A stretch of 64,000 bases of DNA from Diploptera punctata (Eukaryota; Arthropoda; Insecta; Blattodea; Blaberidae): the NCBI GenBank assembly GCA_030220185.1, contig JASPKZ010008350.1:2610174-2674173 (forward strand). The letters are read 5' to 3'. The notes under the pieces are model-generated. The model did not search any database. It had not been told where the DNA came from and saw only the letters and a list, made by a program, of their open reading frames with translations. The position numbers and the translations under genes are program-made. Position 1 is the first letter of the stretch, and each line of letters starts with the position of its first letter. Positions 20,625 through 31,805 of this stretch are shown piece after piece.

Positions 20625-20760
20625 TATATGCTAAGGAACATCTGTCTAATTCCAATTCCGTATCCGCTGTTAGACTCTGGATCTTCCTTTCACAAGATGA
20701 CAGGAGCTGCCGTACATTAGTTTCCTTAAAAAATAATTAAAATTCTTTCTTTCGTAATCG
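20625..20760 (+). pseudogene. L-i: C-terminal scrap of another LINE
   Basis: The plus strand reads roughly NSNSVSAVRLWIFLSQDDRS then CRTLVSLKNN, the 'NSIPV..AVRLWNSLP...CRTL.SFKK' C-terminal pattern of jockey/CR1-like non-LTR elements. It is very short and frame-broken. Confidence 0.45.
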
Positions 20761-21059
20761 ATACCTTAGAAAATTAATTGATGGTTCCCGACCTTTTGTT
20801 TCTTTAATAAATTGTCTCGATTCATTATAATTCGAATAAATTATACTTGTGCATTTATTCATTCTTTTACTATTGAATAACCTAGTGGTTTCTCGTCTGA
20901 TATTAACCAACTACTATTCTGAATTTGTTTCATATGGCTCGCGTAACCAATTTATTTTTGCTAGATTCCTTTTCTGTACAATATCGGTACATCTCTCATC
21001 AAACACTTTTCTCGTTTTGCCTCTTTTTTTTACATAGCATACTCTTTCTGATGCTGGCA

Positions 21060-21475
21060 TGTGGCACGAATGGGGAATCAAAGATGGACATGGAAACGTG
21101 CTGTAAAAAAAAGAGAAAGTGTCTAGTAGATAGGCCAATAAAGATAAGAAAAAGTAACATTAATCATTATTTTTAGGGACGCGAATTAAAATGGACATTG
21201 TTGGAAAATATTAGTTTAGGACTTGGACGTATTGATATCTAAAATTCGATCGGTCATTTATATATATATATACACATTTAAAAGGGAGAGAAGGAGATGA
21301 ATAAGTTATTAGGATGGCTTGGATGTAGGTAGAAGGATAATAGGATAATCAATTGGATACTATGGAACTGGATATTGGAGATACAAATTTGATTCAATTC
21401 GCTGAAGATAGGTAGGAATTAATAGAGATCTTTACTAATGCGGCATTAAACCTCCGGGATCTATTAGCATCAGTG
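21060..21475 (+). pseudogene. Degraded L-a LINE fragment
   Basis: GGCACGAATGGGGAATCAAA (ARMGNQR...) near 21063 and a decayed 'EDR..LIEIFTNAALNLRD' end near 21400-21465 match the L-a C-terminus. The middle has decayed beyond alignment by eye. Confidence 0.5.
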
Positions 21476-21984
21476 TTATAGACAGGGCCAACTAGGAACT
21501 AAATAAACAAATGCGCGAAATAATAAACCTTGAAAAATCCTATTCTTAACAAGAATTTAGCATTTGCATCTTAGGGCTATCACATATCTTGCGAAAACAG
21601 TGTAATAAACCAGATATAACACGGCAGGACGATGAAATACATTTGCATGTAAGTATCTAGCGCAGAGCACACACTATAACAGATTACATATGCATTGAAA
21701 CATAATGGGAAGCTTACGACTAAACGAACAGAAATCGATTCCATTCAATAGGGGATAATCAACACATCTGAGCCGAACTCCAAACCCACAAATACACTGC
21801 CATCAATGTTGTTCACAGTTTCAAATGGAAATGGAGTGGTAATTTAATGAATTAGGTTAATCGCACGATTTGTGTTTCAATAGTGAAGGCCTATAATTGT
21901 ATTTCCTTTCCGATGACATGGGAAATAACACTTCTTAAACGGAAGTTGTAAATTTTAACTCTAGGATGAGTATATTATACTTAT
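21476..21984. other. Unassigned sequence
   Basis: No recognised structure. Confidence 0.35.
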
Positions 21985-22660
21985 AACAAACTCACTGGCA
22001 CTATCGAACCCGTAGGTTCATGGCCGAGCGGACATAGGCTTTCCATATATCCCTATCTTGAGATAATGTTTTCCAATCATTCCCTGTATAACCTACTTCC
22101 CTCAAATCATAGTTAATGTTATGCTTCCATCTCATTCTTAGTCTCCAACTGGGCGTTTTCCCTCTGGTTTTCCTACAAGAAGCTTCCATGCACATATTTC
22201 ATTCCCCATTCGTGTCACATGTCCTGCCCATCGCAGTCTACGAGATTTGACTGTTCTCATTATATCTGGCTTCCTATAAAAACCATGTAGTTCACGGTTA
22301 TGTTGTCTTCTCCATTCACCTGTCTGTTCATCTCTCTTTGGTCCAAAAATTGAAAACATTAGACTGAAAAATATATAAAACTATTATTCTACCAGTTATA
22401 TTATATGGATTGTTCCTAGGTATGTATTTTTTAATTCAGCCACCTCCTCAAAATTTCCCTCATTTTTCATTAGCTGTTAATTTCTAATTACATAATGTAC
22501 GTGTGGCGATATATTTAGTTTTACTTAGTATACTTATATTTACTTCTTGTCCCAATTTCTTAGTGTTACTCAATAGTATGTGCGTGTTGGCCTATAGTAT
22601 CTCCTCGCCATCGCCCAATTGTACTACATCATCAGCTGTGCTCTTTAATTTCTCAGATCT
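21985..22660 (-). pseudogene. L-a LINE fragment with an internal inverted segment
   Basis: The minus strand matches L-a from its 3' end (CACTGGCACTATCGAACCCG) to about 22350. The next piece, 22357-22410, is in plus orientation and corresponds to 17163-17215 of the reference copy (GAAAAATATATAAAACTATT onward). From 22411 the minus orientation resumes and runs to the YADD region (TACTACATCATCAGC) near 22640. Confidence 0.8.
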
Positions 22661-23059
22661 TCAGCGTCGTAATTGAAAGCTGAGCGTGAAAGAATCTACA
22701 CAATTTGCCCACTGGCCTATTTTTTAATATTTTATGCGCCATAAATCTATGACCGGGAACCACTGCTGTACTTCAACATCCGAAGAAAGTCATGCTTCAG
22801 ACCTTTACGCCCTTAACCCTTAAATTAGCAATGTATTCTATAAGATACATTGGTTTACTTTAATATTTTAATAAAGCAGTAGAAAACGAATAAGTAGAAA
22901 CCATTTAAATTTGTTTTTTAATTATAAATTGTATAGTGATAACTTGCAGTCAAATATAATAATAATATAATTGCGCACAATAGTGCAAAATTAATTAATT
23001 CACGTATTGCGCTAATGACATTGTCACTTTGAAACACAATTCCAGACATCTTGTATACT
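22661..23059. other. Unassigned sequence
   Basis: AT-rich, nothing recognisable. Confidence 0.35.
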
Positions 23060-23595
23060 TCAGCCCGCACAGTTTACATCTTGAACTGTCGATTTGATGG
23101 TAAGATACATTCACACACTCTTTGTGATTGGGAGCCGTGGAATATATATCGGTTTATCTGGTGCCTTAGTTCCTTGTTTGATCCAGACCGGCTCGTATCT
23201 ATCATGGCAGGCGTACCGTAGAATTCTTCAGGAATATTTTTCCGCTTCTGTCTTCTCTCTTGCATCAGTTGTTCGTATGCTTTAGTGGATGGCAGGTATT
23301 AGCGCATTCTGAGGTCATCCAGGAAGAACTGTTCTCTTGCTAGTTTATAGACCAGTCTCGAGGGAGTGAATCTAGAAACTGCTAGAATTTTCTTTAGAAA
23401 AGGCCTTGACTATTTCCCAGATTTTTAAGTTGCTTATCTTCAGATGTTCCCCAACTATCTCTATCCCATATGCGAATATTGACACTATTTTTACATTGAA
23501 GAGTTTGTCAAATATGATTGTACTATTATTGCGGTCCGCATTCGGAATTAGTGTTTTGCATATTAAAGGTTTCTGGTTTGAGTGCATGGGTTGAA
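23060..23595 (-). pseudogene. L-h LINE fragment, C-terminal RT region
   Basis: The minus strand gives IPNADRNNSTIIFDKLFNVK, VSIFAYGIEIV, EHLKISNLKIWEIVKAF and, in another frame, QERRQKRKNIPEEFYGTPAM then NKELRHQINRYIFHGSQSQ. I recognise this as the tail of an insect LINE ORF (YGIEVIWEHL... and ERR.KR..IPEEFY...). It has several frame breaks. Confidence 0.65.
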
Positions 23596-23690
23596 ATCCG
23601 GCCGGGACTATGGTTCATCAAATGCGTAAAACTCCCTTCGGAAAGGAAGTAAACCCAGTCCCGTATCACAGTTTTACAATAAAACTTAAG
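23565..23690 (+). mobile_element. SINE-A-like copy, degraded
   Basis: A B-box-like GGGTTGAAATCCGGCCGGG near 23588 is followed by CTCCCTTCGGAAAGGAAGT and CCCAGTCCCGT, matching the SINE-A body seen at 410-445. The A-box side is unrecognisable. Confidence 0.45.
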
Positions 23691-23739
23691 CATATATCAA
23701 GCCTAAAAAAAATCGGTCATTTCCGTCTCATATTTTAAT

Positions 23740-24180
23740 TCTTTCTCCTTCTTCTTCTACGCATGAAAGCTGGCAGCTTGTTGCGTGTTCATTCACTACA
23801 GGTCCGGGGTATGGTGACATCCTTCCATCGTAGTTGTGGTCTTCCTAAAGGCCTTTTCTGCTGAGGTGTCCAGTCACGTACTTTCTTCACTAATCTACTG
23901 TTCTCCATTCTATCTATGTGATCGTTCCAATTTAATCTTCTATCATTTATCCAAAGGTTTGTAGGTTCAATTTCACATTCTTCTCTAATAACAGAGCTGC
24001 GAATTTTCTCTCTCAGCGATTTTCCTAAAATTTTCCTTAAAACTTTCATTTCGGTTGTTTCATTGATTTGTTTTGTTTTTTGAGTTTCTGTTCAGCATTC
24101 ACAACCATATGTTAGAACTGGTCTTATGACAGATTTGTAAATTCTTACTTTTGTATCTATTCTTAAATTTTTAATTGTGA
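23740..24180 (-). pseudogene. L-b-type LINE fragment
   Basis: Minus strand: KVLRKILGKSLREKI, RRLNWNDHIDRMENSRLVKK and QQKRPLGRPQLRWKDV, the C-terminal 'W..HI.RM...GRP..RW.D' block of non-LTR elements. Upstream, AAACACAAAAGTAAG-type sequence continues toward the ETW motif. It is truncated at both ends. Confidence 0.6.
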
Positions 24181-25244
24181 CGATAATAATCTCAGATGTT
24201 AGAGCGCATCGATAAATAAAAATAGCCTAATAATCGATTGCAGTATAAACACCTACTAACTTTACTTAATTATAAAGAGGCAATGTGTTTACATAGTAGT
24301 AATATTTAATGCAACCAAACAAGAGTTTGGCTGGATTTAGAGGCGAGCTGTTCATATCGCGGCACATGTAATCGCGTTTCGTCACTAATAGCATCAGGGT
24401 ATTAGCTTGTAACTCTCTGGATCCTTGAAAACACTTAAAACAACTGAAAACTAAATAGGGTCTGATCATCAATTAATAAATTACATAAATTATAATTTTT
24501 TTGCGCGATAGTGAGTTTTGTCGTACTTACATCAATGACGACCATGATTGAAAGTTCAACTTCCTACATTTCTGGATTGTCAACCAAAATGACTATACTG
24601 TCATATTACATTTACACCCACGTGCGAGAAGTAAAACCACTGCACGCTATGTATACTATGTACAATGTATATACAAAAATATCCAAATTGTAGTGTTAAT
24701 ATACATTATACGAAACAAATCACTACATTTAAATTAACTTAACTTTATTTGAAACAATATAAAACAATAAATACGTACTTGCGGTCATTTTATCAACAAT
24801 AATGGTCTCACGGCCTCCTGTACTTTCAACTAATAAACATTGCCCACACTGTTAACGTTATTCAATTGTTTATAATAAACGCACATATTTTCAACAAAGA
24901 TGTTATTATTTTACAACTATTTACTATTTTGAAAACACCATAGTGAAAAAATAATGTACAACGCACGTTTGTGAAGCGTTTTACAGAATTTCGGAAATTA
25001 TAAACCTCGCTATCGCTCGGTTTTAAACATTTTCCTCGGTCCTGTAAATATCACTTCCCAACCTTGCATTGTAATATACTATTTAGTTTATCACAAAAAC
25101 AATTCCTACGTGTATATTTCGTAGGAGACCTACATGAAATAGTATGCCTAAAAATTAAAACAAATATTCATAAATAAATACTGAATTTTTAGTTTATTAG
25201 TAAATACTGAATTTTTAGTTTATTAGGAAATTCTGTCAAGAATA
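24181..25244. other. Unassigned sequence
   Basis: No recognisable gene or repeat. A short direct repeat (AATACTGAATTTTTAGTTTA) occurs near 25178-25225. Confidence 0.35.
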
Positions 25245-25660
25245 TGCTTTAAGTATTTTGAGAGTACAGTTCTTAGGAAAATGTTTGGAACAAAGGGAGA
25301 TGAAGAGACAGAAGACTGCTAACAGTGACTTACGTGATCATTATGGAAAATTACATATTATAATAATACGTAGTTTAGTCTCGTAAACTGCGATGGATAG
25401 GACTTTTGATACGAATTGGGAACGAAAGAGGGGCTTGGAAACTCCTTGTAAAAAAACCACAGAGAAAGCACCAGGTAGGTAGAACAAGAATGAGGTGGGA
25501 GAATAATGAATGACACTAACCATTATTTGAAAGAAGTAGATTATTCAGGGGATGATTGGTTCATGGCCACGCGGACATAAGCTCTCCATCCCTACCCTGA
25601 GCTAATGCTTTCCAATCATCTCCCGTATAATCTACTTTCCCCAAATCATTATTAATGTTA
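25245..25660. pseudogene. Two L-a fragments joined head to head
   Basis: 25245-25558 is plus-strand L-a (GTTCTTAGGAAAATGTTTGG through GATTATTCAGGGGATGATTG). 25559-25660 switches at once to minus-strand L-a (TTCATGGCCACGCGGACATA onward). The last ~60 bp of the first part is inverted in the second, making an imperfect hairpin. Confidence 0.75.
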
Positions 25661-25716
25661 CTTCGGTTCCACTGGGGAACCTAAATACGAGTCGCTAAAT
25701 TATCATGACAGTATAT

Positions 25717-25752
25717 ATATATATGTGTGTGTTTGTGTGTGTGTGTGTTTGG
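25717..25752. repeat. (AT)n(GT)n compound microsatellite
   Basis: A short AT run passes into GTGTGTTT-type repeats. Confidence 0.8.
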
Positions 25753-25799
25753 TGGAGCAAAAATATTACAAAAATAGAAAATTACAAATATATCAAACC

Positions 25800-26222
25800 A
25801 TAATTCAGAGCATTTAACATATGGTGCTGAAGTCTGGCAAATTCCTACCAGGGAAATGAAAAGAATTTTAAGTACAGAAATGGATGTTTTAAGAAGATCA
25901 GCTAGAAAATCTAGAATGGATAGAACACGAAATAAAGAAATAAGGGAAATTATGGGTGTAAGAGGAGCCAGACATCATTGATATTATAGAATAGAAAAGA
26001 TTACAGTGACATAGGCATGTCAAAAGAATGCCAGAGGGAAGATTGCCTAAAATTATAATGGAATGGATCCCAATAGAAAGGAGGAAGAGAGGAACCGATG
26101 AAAACTTGGATAGAAGGGGTACAAGCAGCTATGAATATCAGAGGATTGGAGGAAGATCAATGGATGGACAGAGAGGAATGACGTTGGTTTCCGGAAGACG
26201 GCGGCAGCTGCCATGATAGCGG
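25800..26222 (+). pseudogene. L-c LINE fragment, C-terminal end
   Basis: The plus strand gives YGAEVWQIPTREMKRIL, then MPEGRLPKIIMEWIP, ERRKRG and VQAAMNIRGLEEDQWMDREE across frameshifts. This is a distinct LINE family with three copies in the window (here, 26300, 54378). Confidence 0.7.
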
Positions 26223-26225
26223 ATG

Positions 26226-26262
<37 letters not shown>
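26226..26262. repeat. (TA)n microsatellite
   Basis: The TA run sits at the 3' end of the L-c copy (after GATGATTA), like a tail. Confidence 0.9.
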
Positions 26263-26265
<3 letters not shown>

Positions 26266-26299
26266 GATGTGTGTTTATATGTATGAAATTATGTGTGTA

Positions 26300-26575
26300 C
26301 AAGAGGAGCCAGACATCATAGATATTATAGAATAGAAAATATACCAGTGATATGGCCATGTCAAAAGAATGCCAGAGCAAAGATTTTCTAACATTGTTAT
26401 GGAATGGATCCCATTAGAAAGGAGGAAGAGAGGAAGACCGAAGAAAAGTTGGATAGAAGGGGTACAAGCAGCTATGAGTATCAGAGGATTGGAGGAAGAT
26501 CAATGGATAGACAGAGAGGAATGGCGTTTGGTTTCCGGAAGACGGCGGTAGTTGCCATGATACCGGATGATGGGT
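26300..26575 (+). pseudogene. Second L-c LINE copy
   Basis: Begins ACAAGAGGAGCCAGACATCA and ends GATACCGGATGATG. The terminal open stretch MPEQRFSNIVMEWIPLERRK, KKSWIEGVQAAMSIRGLEED is nearly intact. It lies in the same orientation as, and ~80 bp after, the first copy. Confidence 0.75.
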
Positions 26576-27557
26576 GTGTGTTTATGTGTATGTGTTTACG
26601 TGTGCGTGTATTTACGCTTGAGGGCCGCAAATTTCATTTTTCTTCGAAACCAAACTCTTCATATAGGAATAAATTGAGAAAAGTCAAATTTATTAACCAG
26701 CAAAATTGAACAGTTGCCCGAAAATAGATCTAACCCACAAAAGTTCCAAAGTAGAGTTTTCAGTGGAGAATATCAGGGCATGGTACATGTAAAACTACCC
26801 GGTTCTCTTCCAGACCTGTATAATTAACTATGAAAGTTGACATTCAAGCGAATATTGATCTATATGTAACAAAATGGCGGAAGAAGTCATCAGTAGCAGT
26901 TTATTAGATACGTAGATCTGTTTTTGGGGTAACTATTCAATTGAACCATATTAAGGCATATTTAAATTAGAGCGAACATAAGCGAATGAATTAATTCGTT
27001 CGTTGTGTTCGCATAATATTTAAATAGATAATAGAACGAGAGCTAGCAACTCGTTGGTATTGGTGCATGTTACGACACGTGTCGATAAATCAACAAATAA
27101 TAAAAGGAAATTCGTGTTCTGTTTGAACGGTGCATTTGTTTCGTAGTAGTAGCAGCGGCGGCGGCGAATGTTTAAGGGTTAACAGTATTGTTTCTTTAGC
27201 GGTAACTGCTTTTTATAACTTGTATTATTTTTATAAATGATAAGTCCAATTAAAATTAACAAAGATGTAAATTTCGTCGTATTTATATTATGAAAACTTT
27301 CCTCATTACAAGATTGCCACAAGGAGAGAGTGATACAGACAATTAATTTTCGAAATTGATTAAATACATTTTGTAAATACATTAAAAAATTCAAATTGTA
27401 ATTGAATTATATTCTATAAAGTAGATGTTTTTTAAATATGGTTTCTTAAAAGTTAAATTGACTCTCTAATGGCAACGATGACAATTTTAGAAAGATACAC
27501 TCTATCCAAATCCAACGAATGCCATCAATCATGTATTAGTTATACTGTTTAATTGGT
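26576..27557. other. Unassigned sequence
   Basis: It includes a GGCGGCGGCGGC run near 27155. A 71-codon minus frame (27179-27394) has no recognisable motif. Confidence 0.3.
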
Positions 27558-28198
27558 ATTATCATACGTAATGCCATGAGTGATTTCCAATTTGTCTAGA
27601 GGATTTGGAAATCAATAGTGGCATTTGTTAGGACTATTTAAAGAATAAAATTAAGCTGTTTACTCACAAATCGTTGTTTAAGTATAGTTATTTTAAAATA
27701 TTTATATATATAGTATAAACGGCGATGTTTAAAAACAAATGAGAAATGTTTGGTTATGTTTCACTTGTTCATCATTGCAACTTGATCATACTATTTATCG
27801 ATAAAAAGGATCGCAATATAGTTAGAATGCACCCTAGTGGAGAGAAAAAATTAAACACATCAAACTGTATATTATAACCAACATTATATGTTATTTTCTC
27901 TAAAACAATTCTGTAAAATTAGTATTTAAAAACATGATTATTGAACACAGAATTATCAAATGTGTACGTCGAAGAATTCTGTTCATTATTTGCTATAATC
28001 AATGTAATTGTTGGAGAGCCATTCACTGCAGAATAATTCTCTGACCTGTTCAAAATATTTTAGGAGGAGATTTATGTATTTTGGTATTCAAAATTCGATA
28101 ATTATCGAGGTGAAGCACGACTGTGATTGATTGTAAAACAAAATTCATTGGAACATGATTTGTCATTGACTCCCATTTGGGGCATGAGTTAAATAGTC
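27558..28198 (-). repeat. ~640-bp interspersed repeat, copy 1
   Basis: It is the reverse complement of most of 45240-45925. Shared pieces include GTTAGGACTATTTAA, GCTGTTTACTCACAAATC, AGTGGAGA.AAAA.T.AAACA and, at one edge, GACTCCCATTTGGGGCATGA. There is no coding sequence. This copy has a shorter version of the terminal hairpin than copy 2. Confidence 0.75.
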
Positions 28199-28735
28199 TT
28201 TGTAATAGTCAACTGTTGGCTTATATATGGCTTTATTTTCAGAGACAACTTCCTCTGGCTGGCCACTATGAGTCCCAAAACGAATTGTGGGATCTACTAT
28301 CATACCAATTTTAGAAGAAGGTCTAAATGCAATAATATATGTTCGCCTGTTGCTCCCATTAGTGGCCACGCCATTAACGTCCTCATAAACAGCGTATTTA
28401 TAATCACGCAAGGCTTCTGTCATCATGTTTCGAATAGTGTGGTAACGATTGTTTCTCAGTGATTCTCCAAACGGACAAGCCCCAAGGACGTGTGCAAGGG
28501 TTTTGTGTTCTCTGCGTCTACGTCTACTGAGGGTATCGTCCCAAGATCTGCCCGACAAAGAACGCAACGTTGATAAATTGGCTTGCATTTGAATTGTTTC
28601 TCTCCAGTCGGAACAAGACAATCCCTGAATATCACGAATCCATTGATTTGCTGGTGTATATTTATTATAGAGAATGCCTTTTCCTTCATGAGGAAGTTCA
28701 CTTCAGAGAACTTCTTCTTTATCACTCAGTTGTTT
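28163..28735 (-). pseudogene. L-g: LINE fragment with a restriction-like endonuclease (RLE) tail
   Basis: The minus strand encodes a zinc-binding-like HVLGACPFGESLRNNRYH and the nuclease-like GSNRRTYIIAF... IVDPTIRFGTHSGQ... VVSENKAIYKPTVDYYKD. I associate these with RLE-bearing non-LTR elements (R2/NeSL-type); DPTIRF would hold the acidic metal-binding residue. The upstream LCRADLGTIPSVDVDAENTK part is in another frame. The expected continuation after VDYYKD (typically KY.L...IEV.G) is replaced by a stop. That C-terminal end coincides with the edge of the dispersed repeat at 27558-28198. Confidence 0.65.
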
Positions 28736-28971
28736 CTTAGGTTTCTACGGATATTTGTTACTTGCTCCAAATGATCACTTGTTAAATCTATTAACAAAGC
28801 TGAACCACCTTTTCTCTTTCTTCTTCTGACAAATTAGAACACTACACTCTCTTCTTTTTCCTCTTTCTTTCAGAAAGTCCCAGCGATGACTATAAATTCA
28901 GCAGTGCTAATTGACTATTATACCATCATCAGTATCGGACAGTATTGTTACTATTATTGTTATCAGTATCA

Positions 28972-28977
28972 ATATTA

Positions 28978-29043
<66 letters not shown>

Positions 29044-29044
29044 C
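28972..29044. repeat. (ATT)n microsatellite
   Basis: ATT run directly upstream of an L-a fragment. Confidence 0.95.
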
Positions 29045-29436
29045 CAGTATTTGAGATTACAGTCCTTAGGAAAATTTTTGGATCAAATAGAGATAAACAG
29101 ACGGTGAATGCAGAAGTCTACTTAACAGTGAACTGCATGGTCTTTATAGGAAGCCAGATATAATAAGAGCAGTTAAGTCTCGTAGACTTCGATGGGCAGG
29201 ACGTATGGCACGAATGGGGAATGAAAGACGTGAATGGAATCAAACTTCTTGTGGAAAGGCGAGAGGGAAAACTCCTAGTTGGTTGACCAAGAATGAGGTG
29301 GGAGAATTACATTAATTATGATTTGAGGGAAGTAGAGTATACAGGAGATGGTTGGAAAACTTAGCTCAGGCCAGGGATGTATGAAGAGCTGATGTCCGAG
29401 CGGCCATGAACCTACGGGTTGGAGAGTGCCAGTGAG
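29044..29436 (+). pseudogene. L-a LINE fragment, 3' part
   Basis: Starts at VFEITVLRKIFGSNRDKQT, continues KPDIIRAVKSRRLRWAG and ends AMNLRV then GTGCCAGTGAG. There are several indels. The 3' end passes straight into an (ATT)n run in place of the GTAA tail. Confidence 0.8.

Positions 29437-29503
<67 letters not shown>
29437..29503. repeat. (ATT)n microsatellite
   Basis: Uninterrupted ATT triplets between an L-a 3' end and a SINE-B 5' end. Confidence 0.95.
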
Positions 29504-29504
<1 letters not shown>

Positions 29505-29843
29505 GTCCACCGCTGTGGTCTCGAGGTAGCGTGCTGCCTTGTCACGCAGCGGGCCCAGGTTCAATCCCCGATCGGGGCAGTTTTTCTGGGAGGTTTTTAT
29601 CGGGGTTTTTCCTCACCTGTAAGACAAATGTCAGGAAAACTTTTAAGGCCCAAACGGTCCCCGAAATCATATGGCCATCATCATCGTTATCATCCTTATC
29701 ATTATCATCTTCATCATCATCCTTCACCGGTGTGGAAAGCAACGGGAAGCTACCACACCTACATTTCCCTAGTAAAGCTGCAAGCATAGCATGAAAATGC
29801 TATGATTGCAGTGAAGGAGCTGCCTTCGGGCAGAATTACTATG
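29505..29843 (+). mobile_element. SINE-B copy 1
   Basis: tRNA-like head GTCCACCGCTGTGGTCTCGA then GTAGCGTGCTGCC, B box GGTTCAATCCC at 29558-29568, then a ~270-bp body. The body includes TTTTTCCTCACCTGT, AAACGGTCCCCGAAATCATA, a TCATCATC run and GCATGAAAATGCTATGATTG. It ends with ATGGATGG repeats. It closely matches 31337-31679. Confidence 0.85.
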
Positions 29844-29847
29844 GATG

Positions 29848-29893
29848 GATGGATTATTATTATTACTATTATTATTATTATTATTATTATTAT
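29848..29893. repeat. (ATT)n microsatellite
   Basis: ATT triplets following the SINE-B tail. Confidence 0.9.
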
Positions 29894-29899
29894 TTATAT

Positions 29900-31115
29900 A
29901 CATATTTTTAATGTTTACACATCTTTCTGACCTAAAGTCTTGTTTTTCTTCTCCACTAGTCTCTATCCATACACTCCATATCCTCCAGTACTCTTGGTCT
30001 CATTCCAGATCTTATTTCTTATATCTACGAGTTTCGAGGTCTTCCTTTCCTTCTTCTTCCAGCTGGATACCATTCCAATGTTTTCGTGGGTAACCTTTCT
30101 TCTTGCATTCGTCGTACGTGGCCATGCCAATTTAATTATATCTTACATAATCTACTATTGAATATCTAATATTCATTTTTTTCTCGTATGACAGTATTTC
30201 TTATTTTTTATAATTTTGAACATTTTGCTGCTCTCCTAATGAAATCCATTTCCATCGACATAATTTTTTTTGTTCTAAGTTTTTGTTGAATTTCCAAACC
30301 TCAGCTCCATATGTGACTGAACTTCTCGCTATTGAATTATATATTTGTAATTTATTTTTTCTGGTTATACAGGTGCTCTATAATTCCCCTTACGAACTTC
30401 TAGGACTTGTAGAGGGGACTGAGTTGATAATATTAAGAATTGGAAAACATGTCCGGAAAACGTACCGTTTCCGTGCTACAGCCGTTTGAAAACATGTTTT
30501 TAACGCGACCATTTTACAAGTAATTTATTACAAGGAGTGACACAGTACACCATTTGTTTTATAATCTAACTCATTAATAACCAAAGAAAAAAGTGGAAAC
30601 TGAATCATGACTTGCGTCAATAATCCCGGATACACCTTCCAGAATCAATTTTTGCAGTTTCAAAAATTTTGAATAAAAATTGACATTACAAAAAAAAATT
30701 CTTGGAATACTCCATAGGGTAATTTTCGATTTAGACGAATCGCGAAGGTATTACTTGTTGAGACACGTGACGTACGTTCAGGCAATGCTTCTTTTCAAAC
30801 GGCTGTAGCATGGAAACGGCAAGTTTCCGGATATGGTTTCCAATTCTAAATATTATCAACTCGGTCCCCTCTGCAAGTCCTAGAAGTTTGTAAGGGGAAT
30901 TTTAGAGCACCCTGTATGTCTGTTCCATAAGACTCTATTCATCATTTCTGTCATTGCTCTACCTTTATTTATTCTGTTCTTAATATCACTTTCTAGTTTA
31001 TCCTCTTTATCAACTTTTACTCCCAGATACTCATATTTCTTACATCCTCTAATATACCCATTTTGATTTTCTAATATTCAATCTTCGGTTTCGGCTCCAA
31101 TTCTCTGAACATAAA
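29900..31115 (-). pseudogene. L-f LINE fragment interrupted by a MITE
   Basis: 29900-30367 and 30917-31115 are minus-strand parts of one LINE. The C-terminal block (WHGHVRRMQEERLPTKTLEW, GRRRKGRPRNS) ends near 29910. YSSVTYGAEVW-like and KLESDIKNRINK-like peptides sit on the other side of the insertion. The MITE at 30370-30914 splits the element at a TA. Confidence 0.7.
30370..30914. mobile_element. 545-bp TIR element (MITE) inside L-f
   Basis: Ends CAGGTGCTCTATAATTCCCC (left) and CAGGGTGCTCTAAAATTCCC (right, reverse complement), with about 120 bp of inverted similarity. The repeats include AGTTGATAATATT, GAATTGGAAA and GCTACAGCCGTTTGAAAA. TA flanks both sides (30368-30369, 30915-30916). There is no transposase. 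The TA duplication and CAGGGTG ends suggest Tc1/mariner-superfamily mobilisation. Confidence 0.85.
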
Positions 31116-31119
31116 CTCC

Positions 31120-31123
31120 ATTA

Positions 31124-31166
<43 letters not shown>

Positions 31167-31335
31167 CATCATTATCATTATTATTATCATCATCATTATC
31201 ATTATTATTATCATCATCATCATTATCATTATTATTATCATCATTATCATTATCATCATTATCATTATTATTATCATCATTATCATTATTATTATTATCA
31301 TCATTATCATTATTATTATCATCATTATCATTATT
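31120..31335. repeat. (ATT)n/(ATC)n compound microsatellite
   Basis: Pure ATT passes into an interspersed ATT/ATC pattern with a local CATTATCATT period. It ends exactly where SINE-B copy 2 starts. Confidence 0.95.
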
Positions 31336-31336
31336 A

Positions 31337-31679
31337 GTCCACCGCTGTGGTCTCGAGGTAGCGTGCTGCCTTGTCACGCAGCGGGCCCGGGTTCGATCCC
31401 CGGTCGGGGCAGTTTTTCTGGGTGAGGTTTTTATCGGGGTTTTTCCTCACCTGTGAGACAAATGTCAGGAAAACTTTAAGGCCCAAACGGTCCCCGAAAT
31501 CATATGGCCATCATCATCATGATCATCATTATCATCATCATCATCATCCTTCACCGGTGTGGAAAGCAACGGGAAGCTACCACACCTACACAATTCCCTA
31601 GTAAAGCTACAAGCATAGCATGAAAATGCTGTGATTGCAGTGAAGGACCTGCCTTCGGGCAGAATTACTATGGATGGAT
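31337..31679 (+). mobile_element. SINE-B copy 2 (best preserved)
   Basis: The head contains a perfect B box, GGTTCGATCCC, at 31390-31400. The body is as in copy 1, with an internal TCATCATC expansion near 31510-31545 and an ATGGATGG end. Both copies sit between ATT-type microsatellites. Confidence 0.88.
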
Positions 31680-31742
31680 CATTATTATTATCATCATTAT
31701 CATTATTATTATTATTATCATCATTATTATTATTGTTATTAC

Positions 31743-31804
<62 letters not shown>
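31680..31804. repeat. (ATT)n microsatellite with ATC variants
   Basis: A ~125-bp triplet run directly downstream of the SINE-B tail. Confidence 0.95.

Positions 31805-31805
<1 letters not shown>

Noticed and set aside
31078..31377. Asn/Asp-rich and Ile/Met-rich minus-strand frames.
   Set aside because: Read-through of the ATT/ATC microsatellite into SINE-B.
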